DNA of 64,000 nucleotides, taken from the NCBI GenBank assembly GCA_026018925.1, contig JAKSZU010000012.1, forward strand, positions 26,711,814-26,775,813. Reading direction: 5' to 3'. The notes below the pieces were generated by a model. It had not been told where the DNA came from, did no database searches, and saw only the letters and a list, made by a program, of their open reading frames with translations. This stretch comes from Tupaia tana. Its lineage: Eukaryota > Chordata > Mammalia > Scandentia > Tupaiidae. Of this stretch, positions 56,809-64,000 are shown piece by piece (position 1 is the first letter of the stretch; every line of letters begins with the position of its first letter). Made by a program: the position numbers and the translations under genes.

Positions 56809-57522
56809 AACGTATCTATCTACCATCTATATATACATAAAGTACCAGTAGAAGTACCAGAGTAAGCTATATAGGTGCTACTTTACAGTAAGTTCATTCT
56901 ACTCACAGAATCTCATGCCTAAAACCAGACATGTGTTCACAGGTGTGTATATATCAGCTGTACTTTTGATTGAAAGTATTTAGATTTAGATACTTTGGGA
57001 ACCAACAAAATGTATGTGTGGGGGAAAGGAATAGAAACAACTTTAGATACCAGAGACAATATGAGAGGAGGGTGAGAAATAGGAGAAAAATAATTATGTA
57101 GATGAATGTATATGAAATAAAAAGTGGAAAATTATTTGTTGACAATAACATGTATGATTAAGCCACTATACCATGTATGCTTTAATGATGTTCAGTAAAT
57201 AAATGTAAAATAAATCAAAGTTAAAAAGTTTTCTTTTAAAAGATAAAAACAAACAAACAAACAAAAACCAAATGACCACCTCACGCTCAGAACTTGGTGG
57301 TTGAAAAGAGATGACGAGTTATGAGTTCAAAACAATGAAAATAAAAAATTATTAACACATTTTCTAGATCTCTTCTCTTCCCCATATCCTCCTAGACAAT
57401 ATTTCACATAGTGAGTTCAAGTGGTCATAGAACATTTACTCAAATCCTTATGTTACCCTTTTTTGTTTGTTTGCTTTTTTCAGATTTGGCAAAGAAGTCT
57501 GTTCTCTGGCTCTCTTTCAGTC

Positions 57523-58545
57523 ATGATTTTGCCCACTAACTCCAGTGAAGTCCCCTTCTACTTCATTCTCACAGGCATTCCTGGCTTTGAGGCCTTCCAC
57601 ACCTGGATCTCTATTCCTTTCTGCTGTTTCTATACTGTTTCTATCATGGGCAACACCACCATACTGGCTGTCATCAGAGCAGAGCCCTCTCTGCATGAGC
57701 CCATGTACCTGTTCCTGTCTATGTTGGCCCTGACAGACCTTGGGCTCACTCTCACCACGCTGCCTACAGTCATGGGGATCCTGTGGTTCAATGCTTCAAA
57801 AATCACTTTTGACGCTTGCTTTACTCAGTTCTTCTTCATCCATGCATTTTCCTTCATGGAATCTTCTGTTCTGTTGGCCATGTCCTTTGATCGTTATGTG
57901 GCCATCTGCCGGCCCCTCCACTATGCCTCCATCCTCACCAACCAGGTCATCAGAAGAATAGGACTAGCCATCATCTGCCACTGTGTTCTGGCTGTATTTC
58001 TTGGGTTTATCCTGCTGATACGGCTTCCCTTTTGTGGCTCCCATAATCTTTCTCACTCCTGCTGCTTCCATCAGGACATGATTCACTTGGCGTGCGCTGA
58101 CACCACCATCAACAATTGGTATGGATTTTTTCTAGCACTGTTTATTAATATACTGGACTCCTTGCTCATCATGCTCTCCTACGGATTCATCCTGAGAAGT
58201 GTGCTGAGACTAGGCTCCCACATGGAAAGACTCCGCGCCCTCAATAACTGTATGTCCCACATCTTAGCTGTCTTGGTTCTCTATGTACCCATGGTGGGAG
58301 TGTCCATGACTCACCGCTTTGCCAAGCATGCCCCTCCAATTGTACATGTCATTATGGCCAACATCTATCTCCTGGCACCGCCTGTAATGAACCCCATTAT
58401 CTACAGTGTTAAGACCAAACAAATTCGTCGAGGGATTTTTCACCTTTTGTCTCATAGATATTTACAATATGGTGTTGTTGGGGAGGATCTTTGGTACCAC
58501 AACAAAAAAGGACTTGTGAGTTCATTTATGTATTGTTTTATTTAG
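57523..58545 (+). CDS. OR51Q1: OR51Q1-like olfactory receptor, array copy U2 with C-terminal extension
   Basis: Odorant GPCR of 340 residues. The body aligns without gaps to U1, but the ancestral TAA after LLSHR is TAT, so the frame reads through 28 more codons (beginning YLQYGVVGED) to a TAG at 58543-58545. The added cytoplasmic tail has no membrane segment and is simply the former 3' UTR. Compared with U1: R133H, R153H, P160L, L162F, Y180C, L182F and V190A. Y180C alters the SYC motif of ECL2 to SCC, adding a cysteine beside the conserved one; an effect on folding is possible. Motifs D72, C99, D123-R-Y, LNNCMSH and NPIIY are intact. The acceptor CAG ends at 57483. Whether it is a working receptor or an early pseudogene cannot be told from sequence. 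Confidence 0.9.
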   Translation: MILPTNSSEVPFYFILTGIPGFEAFHTWISIPFCCFYTVSIMGNTTILAVIRAEPSLHEPMYLFLSMLALTDLGLTLTTLPTVMGILWFNASKITFDACFTQFFFIHAFSFMESSVLLAMSFDRYVAICRPLHYASILTNQVIRRIGLAIICHCVLAVFLGFILLIRLPFCGSHNLSHSCCFHQDMIHLACADTTINNWYGFFLALFINILDSLLIMLSYGFILRSVLRLGSHMERLRALNNCMSHILAVLVLYVPMVGVSMTHRFAKHAPPIVHVIMANIYLLAPPVMNPIIYSVKTKQIRRGIFHLLSHRYLQYGVVGEDLWYHNKKGLVSSFMYCFI

Positions 58546-58634
58546 CTATTTCACAATGCACACACATTTCAAAGCCTCATATTGCTTAATGTATGTTTAT
58601 AAACTTGTGATTTTTAAATTTTTTTTAGCAATTT

Positions 58635-58666
<32 letters not shown>

Positions 58667-60386
58667 AAAGGGCATGTGCACTTGCCAGAGTGACAGCAGA
58701 GAGAGACAGAAAAAGAAAGTGAGAAGTCACCCCCCAGGGGAAATGGCCACACCACAATACATTCTCCTCCATTCTCTTTTGTGATTTTGGGCACGCATGC
58801 ACATGTGCCCAACATGAGTTTTAAGCCTTTGGTCTGGCAAAACCCTAGGTTTTCCACGCCACAATTCATACATTTTTGTCTTTCATGCATTAATTCATGA
58901 TATCTTCGTTCTTAGACATATTTAGCTAACAACAATTCTTGTCTATCCATTATCATTAGTTCTTGGTATTCCTAATTTTAAACATACTATGTTGTTTCAT
59001 TTGTGGTTTCCACTACTTCACATCACAACCCTCCCTTCTCTTCCATTCTCTTCTAGGGATTGTGGATATGCATGCGCACATGCCCAGCATGTTTTTCCAG
59101 CTGCCAAGTTTAGGCTTGAACTGTGGAGCTGGCTGTGTGGCATCCAGTGCTTTAAACACCATGCCACTCATTGGCCAGTAAGTAGTTCTTTTAAAATCCC
59201 CCCCCCCCCCAAATTCTCTACTGTAAAATAAAACTTTAACTTCTAGAATTATGTGTCAAAAGTGTGAATGTTATTCACATCCATTTACTGTGTTTGTACC
59301 ACATATAGTGTGTGTGAAAGAGTAGAGTCTGAAGAAAGACGTTTAGAAGAAAAATAGAGAGGTAAAGTTTAGTGGGACAAAGAAAAGTGATATCTGTTGA
59401 ACATAATTTTATAGTTTATCAGCTGACTAGGGAGAAATGTTCACATGATGGAATATTCACTTTGTAAGCTAAATAATGTGATTAAATGTATAAAAGAAAA
59501 TTAAATTAAAAAGTGTGAATGTAGGGACCAACAGATGATATAGTGGTCACATCACTGGATTCCCATGTGGCTGACCACAATTTGAATCCTAGACCCAATG
59601 GCTTAATAATCAGGCTGAGCGAGTGTATATGCATGCCCAAGACCCTGGAGAAGACTGCAGAAGGGATTGCAGTGTGATCATCTACCTGGGGGGGTGATTT
59701 CTCACTTTCCCTCTCACTGTTTATGACTCTTTCTCTCTGATGAGGGCACACACTCTATCGTAAACACTTGTAAAAAAAGTCATGTTCCTGGTAGATATTA
59801 TGCTAAGTAAAGTAAATCAGATACTGAAAGAAAAATACTGAATTATTTCATGTATGGGCAATTTTTAAAAAAGGGAAAAAAAGGTGCTTACATGAACAGA
59901 AACAGAAACGGAAACAATGGAGACCTAGGGTTGCAAAATAGGATGAGAAGAAATGAGATATAAGTTAAAGCAGAAGTGTCGCATGAACAAGTCTAGAGTT
60001 TGAATGTATAACATGTGACTGAATTTAAAATTTGTTGTATTAGGGATTATTATTAGAGAAGTAATTTATAGCTATTCTATCACAAATGAGTTACTATGTG
60101 AGGTGATAGATATGTCTATCTTCTTTACAATCGTAATGATTATCCTTTCTATAGGAATTGGATAACAACACCTTTAAATCTGACATAAAAATTTATTGTT
60201 TTAAAAGCACATGTGGAAAAACTGGCTTTTTACACAAAATTTTTTGTTTGTTAAATGGTTTGTATTATTTTTGGTTTTGATTTTTCTCAGATTACCTTTG
60301 AAAAATAAGCACAGGATCTCTGATTTTTTTGTGTGTCTCTTAGTGATGCAGAGAAGTGTAAGTTACACAAATATGTCTTGGTTCAG

Positions 60387-60512
60387 TCCCTGGGGCAACT
60401 GTTCAAAAGGATTCTACTCCCTCCCCTGAGGATCTGAAAATGTTATACAAATGCTCCCATTCAACAGGCTAAGTTCTACAGAAACCTGAAGACTCCTGTA
60501 AAGCAGATACAG
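60387..60512 (+). promoter_or_regulatory. OR51Q1: Candidate olfactory promoter and noncoding exon, copy U3
   Basis: EBF-like site 60387-60395, TATACAAA 60444-60451, donor after 60512, acceptor CAG ending 62416. This block looks the same as in U2. Confidence 0.52.
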
Positions 60513-61706
60513 GTGAAGTACCTGGTCAAAGAAGGCCAAAAAGATAGCATAAGAAGTGAGGTTGAATGGGATCCCTGTGAACTGAACAGAGATAGAAGAC
60601 ACTCCAGAGCTTGTAAAAGGAAGGGCAGGGCTGAAGGACTTTCCACAAATCCACTAGTTTGGTGCATTGGAAAACTGCAAAAGGATTACCAAGAGGGACT
60701 TTCTTGGTAACATCATTTCAGGATGAAGTGCAGCAGGAGAGGCTTTCTCAGAGATGGACGCACTCTTGAAGTTGAAGTCAAGGCTGGTTAAGTGATAGGC
60801 CAGGAGGAAGGATTCTGATTTCTACAGCCTAGGATTTCTTCCCTTTCTGTCCTCTCCTCCTGTTTCCTCAATCTACCCCTCACCCCCCTTTAAAGTGGTT
60901 ATGATAACAATGACGACAGCTTTCAATACACAGAGGTGACTGAGTACTGATTTAGACTATCTGTTGGTGGGCAGGAAGAGCAAATTATTATTATTTTTTG
61001 AGTTTTTAGCCTGCAAGTTGAAAGTACAAGGAGGTCTTACCAGATAGCAATAATAAAATCAAATACATAAAATAGTTTATTCAAACCTCGGAGAATATGA
61101 GCTTAACAATTCACAGCAAACTATCAGCCAATCTAAAAGATATAATTTCTCTATGTACTGAGAGTTTCTGTTTCCTACATTCAATCCTATGAGGCAGTTT
61201 CACAGACACGTTTCTAATCATAATTGCAGTCTTTCCCAGAGAGTGCTCACTAGATTAATCTTTTAACATAGTTCCTGTTGATATATACCCCAGCAATAGA
61301 ATGTCATGTTTGACTCATGTAAGGGCCTATTCTGGTCCTTCTGCCAAGAAATAAAAAGGTCCTCTAACTTCTGGTCTTGAAAGTTTTATCAAAGAACTTC
61401 TGATTTTTGAAAACAGGCATTATGTTTTTCCTTTGGTTTGCCTCAGCTCATTTCTCTTTTTGATGTTTGGTTGGCTTAAATGATTAAATAACTGTCTTAA
61501 AATTGCAATTAAAATGTACTGGTTGTAGCTCACTCTTTTTTTCCTTGCCTCATGCCATCAAACAGTGCTCTGCAATTATCTCTTCTCCACAGCTAATATT
61601 TTTAACAGCAATAAAACTCTCCTAGAGTACCCAACAGAAAAGAAAACTATTTTCTGAACAGGTCAAAAAGTCCTTGAATTAAAACAGATAACTGTTTTCT
61701 TGAAAT

Positions 61707-61738
<32 letters not shown>

Positions 61739-62455
61739 ATCTACGTATCTATCTACCATCTATATATACATAAAGTACCAGTAGAAGTACCAGAGTAAGC
61801 TATATAGGTGCTACTTTACAGTAAGTTCATTCTACTCACAGAATCTCATGCCTAAAACCAGACATGTGTTCACAGGTGTGTATATATCAGCTGTACTTTT
61901 GATTGAAAGTATTTAGATTTAGATACTTTGGGAACCAACAAAATGTATGTGTGGGGGAAAGGAATAGAAACAACTTTAGATACCAGAGACAATATGAGAG
62001 GAGGGTGAGAAATAGGAGAAAAATAATTATGTAGATGAATGTATATGAAATAAAAAGTGGAAAATTATTTGTTGACAATAACATGTATGATTAAGCCACT
62101 ATACCATGTATGCTTTAATGATGTTCAGTAAATAAATGTAAAATAAATCAAAGTTAAAAAGTTTTCTTTTAAAAGATAAAAACAAACAAACAAACAAAAA
62201 CCAAATGACCACCTCACGCTCAGAACTTGGTGGTTGAAAAGAGATGACGAGTTATGAGTTCAAAACAATGAAAATAAAAAATTATTAACACATTTTCTAG
62301 ATCTCTTCTCTTCCCCATATCCTCCTAGACAATATTTCACATAGTGAGTTCAAGTGGTCATAGAACATTTACTCAAATCCTTATGTTACCCTTTTTTGTT
62401 TGTTTGCTTTTTTCAGATTTGGCAAAGAAGTCTGCTCTCTGGCTCTCTTTCAGTC

Positions 62456-63478
62456 ATGATTTTGCCCACTAACTCCAGTGAAGTCCCCTTCTACTTCATT
62501 CTCACAGGCATTCCTGGCTTTGAGGCCTTCCACACCTGGATCTCTATTCCTTTCTGCTGTTTCTATACTGTTTCTATCATGGGCAACACCACCATACTGG
62601 CTGTCATCAGAGCAGAGCCCTCTCTGCATGAGCCCATGTACCTGTTCCTGTCTATGTTGGCCCTGACAGACCTTGGGCTCACTCTCACCACGCTGCCTAC
62701 AGTCATGGGGATCCTGTGGTTCAATGCTTCAAAAATCACTTTTGACGCTTGCTTTACTCAGTTCTTCTTCATCCATGCATTTTCCTTCATGGAATCTTCT
62801 GTTCTGTTGGCCATGTCCTTTGATCGTTATGTGGCCATCTGCCGGCCCCTCCACTATGCCTCCATCCTCACCAACCAGGTCATCAGAAGAATAGGACTAG
62901 CCATCATCTGCCACTGTGTTCTGGCTGTATTTCTTGGGTTTATCCTGCTGATACGGCTTCCCTTTTGTGGCTCCCATAATCTTTCTCACTCCTGCTGCTT
63001 CCATCAGGACATGATTCACTTGGCGTGCGCTGACACCACCATCAACAATTGGTATGGATTTTTTCTAGCACTGTTTATTAATATACTGGACTCCTTGCTC
63101 ATCATGCTCTCCTACGGATTCATCCTGAGAAGTGTGCTGAGACTAGGCTCCCACATGGAAAGACTCCGCGCCCTCAATAACTGTATGTCCCACATCTTAG
63201 CTGTCTTGGTTCTCTATGTACCCATGGTGGGAGTGTCCATGACTCACCGCTTTGCCAAGCATGCCCCTCCAATTGTACATGTCATTATGGCCAACATCTA
63301 TCTCCTGGCACCGCCTGTAATGAACCCCATTATCTACAGTGTTAAGACCAAACAAATTCGTCGAGGGATTTTTCACCTTTTGTCTCATAGATATTTACAA
63401 TATGGTGTTGTTGGGGAGGATCTTTGGTACCACAACAAAAAAGGACTTGTGAGTTCATTTATGTATTGTTTTATTTAG
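62456..63478 (+). CDS. OR51Q1: OR51Q1-like olfactory receptor, array copy U3 with C-terminal extension
   Basis: The predicted protein is 340 residues and identical to U2, including the seven replacements and the 28-residue extension after the lost stop. One base differs in the stretch between the acceptor (CAG ending 62416) and the ATG (CTGCTCTCT here, CTGTTCTCT in U2). Because the stop loss and the SCC change occur in both, they predate the U2/U3 split. Identical proteins in adjacent units mean either a very recent duplication or ongoing gene conversion. Cell type and role are as for the other copies: an odorant GPCR of olfactory neurons, by family. Confidence 0.9.
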   Translation: MILPTNSSEVPFYFILTGIPGFEAFHTWISIPFCCFYTVSIMGNTTILAVIRAEPSLHEPMYLFLSMLALTDLGLTLTTLPTVMGILWFNASKITFDACFTQFFFIHAFSFMESSVLLAMSFDRYVAICRPLHYASILTNQVIRRIGLAIICHCVLAVFLGFILLIRLPFCGSHNLSHSCCFHQDMIHLACADTTINNWYGFFLALFINILDSLLIMLSYGFILRSVLRLGSHMERLRALNNCMSHILAVLVLYVPMVGVSMTHRFAKHAPPIVHVIMANIYLLAPPVMNPIIYSVKTKQIRRGIFHLLSHRYLQYGVVGEDLWYHNKKGLVSSFMYCFI

Positions 63479-63944
63479 CTATTTCACAATGCACACAAAT
63501 TTCAAAGCCTCATATTGCTTAATGTATGTTTATAAACTTGTGATTTTTAAATTTTTTTTAGCAATTTTTGTTGTTGTTGTTGTTGTTGTTGTTAAAGGGC
63601 ATGTGCACTTGCCAGAGTGACAGCCAAGAGAGACAAAAAGAAAGTGAGAAGTCACCCCCCAGGGGAAATGGCCACACCACAATACATTCTCCTCCATTCT
63701 CTTTTGTGACTTTGGGCACGCGTGCACATGTGCCCAACAAGAGTTTTAAGCCTTTGGTCTGGCAAAACCCTAGGTTTTCCACGCCACAATTCATACATTT
63801 TTGTCTTTCATGCATTAATTCATGATATCTTCGTTCTTAGACATATTTAGCTAACAACAATTCTTGTCTATCCATTATCATTATTTCTTGGTATTCCTAA
63901 TTTTAAACATACTATGTTGTTTCATTTGTGGTTTCCACTACTCC

Positions 63945-64000
63945 ACATCACAACCCTCCCTTCTCTTCCATTCTCTTCTAGGGATTGTGGATATGCATGC
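63945..64000 (+). repeat. Start of a fourth array unit, cut by the window end
   Basis: The same SINE-interior junction recurs here (CACATCACAACCCTCCC after CCACTACTC), so the array has at least one more unit beyond 64000. Confidence 0.85.

Larger units (their letters stand above)
54091..59019 (+). repeat. Tandem array unit U2 (4929 bp)
   Basis: Same order of parts as U1: SINE remainder from 54091, LINE 3' end, plus-strand SINE about 54595-54847, L1 3' end, promoter module, LINE 3' end with (ATCT)n, OR exon, truncated SINE about 58619-58845. Divergence from U1 is small (scattered substitutions and microsatellite length). The junction at 54090/54091 joins 3'-flank sequence to the interior of the SINE. 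Confidence 0.94.
59020..63944 (+). repeat. Tandem array unit U3 (4925 bp)
   Basis: Almost identical to U2 through the OR exon. It differs mainly in the (ATCT)n and (GTT)n runs and, after about 63480, by several substitutions and small gaps that U1 and U2 do not share. Confidence 0.94.

Noticed and set aside
57421..63478. Assembly error as the only source of U2 and U3
   Set aside because: U2 and U3 differ in microsatellite lengths, a base before the ATG and the 3' flank, so they are most likely real separate copies; long reads would still be decisive.
49135..64000. CRISPR-like or phage-like repeat array
   Set aside because: Units are 4.9-kb mammalian gene duplications, not short repeats with spacers.

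Overview
The window is nuclear DNA of a placental mammal. It holds a piece of a class I (fish-like) olfactory receptor cluster of the OR51 type, the kind that surrounds the beta-globin locus in mammals. Support comes from intronless coding exons of about 940 bp with the OR51 signatures, gene-sized spacing filled with SINEs and LINEs, and old MIR/L2 remnants shared by all placentals. The species cannot be fixed. The dominant SINE is a tRNA-derived element of about 260 bp that I do not recognise as Alu, B1/B2, Bov-tA, CAN, ERE, VES or AfroSINE, so a primate, rodent, ruminant, carnivore, horse or vesper bat is unlikely.

Layout. The left part (1-26 kb) carries three OR51-type genes on the minus strand: an intact receptor (5017-5955), a pseudogene with one in-frame TGA (17107-18054), and an intact OR51M1-like receptor (24598-25590). 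From 26 to 32 kb there are only repeats and unassigned sequence, and the strand switches. The right part (32-64 kb) carries five plus-strand OR51Q1-like genes, coding exons at 34094, 43072, 52594, 57523 and 62456, here called copies A, B, U1, U2 and U3. A, B and U1 descend from older duplications about 9 kb apart and differ by later insertions. U1, U2, U3 and the start of a fourth unit form a nearly perfect 4.93-kb tandem array that runs off the window end.

Gene structure. Each OR51Q1-like copy repeats one upstream module about 1.5-2.1 kb before the coding exon: an EBF (O/E)-like TCCCnnGGG site, a TATA-like TATACAAA and a possible noncoding-exon donor. In B, U1, U2 and U3 a pyrimidine tract and AG acceptor lie just before the coding exon; in A that AG is changed. 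U2 and U3 have lost the ancestral stop codon and carry a 28-residue C-terminal extension plus several replacements in the TM4/ECL2 part.

Mobile DNA. There are about 40 copies of the tRNA-derived SINE, several nested and several with perfect target-site duplications; a short palindromic mariner-like MITE present three times; an ORF1-only (HAL1-like) LINE insertion in copy A alone; L1 3' ends; and old MIR/L2 remnants. No tRNA, rRNA or other non-olfactory gene could be supported.
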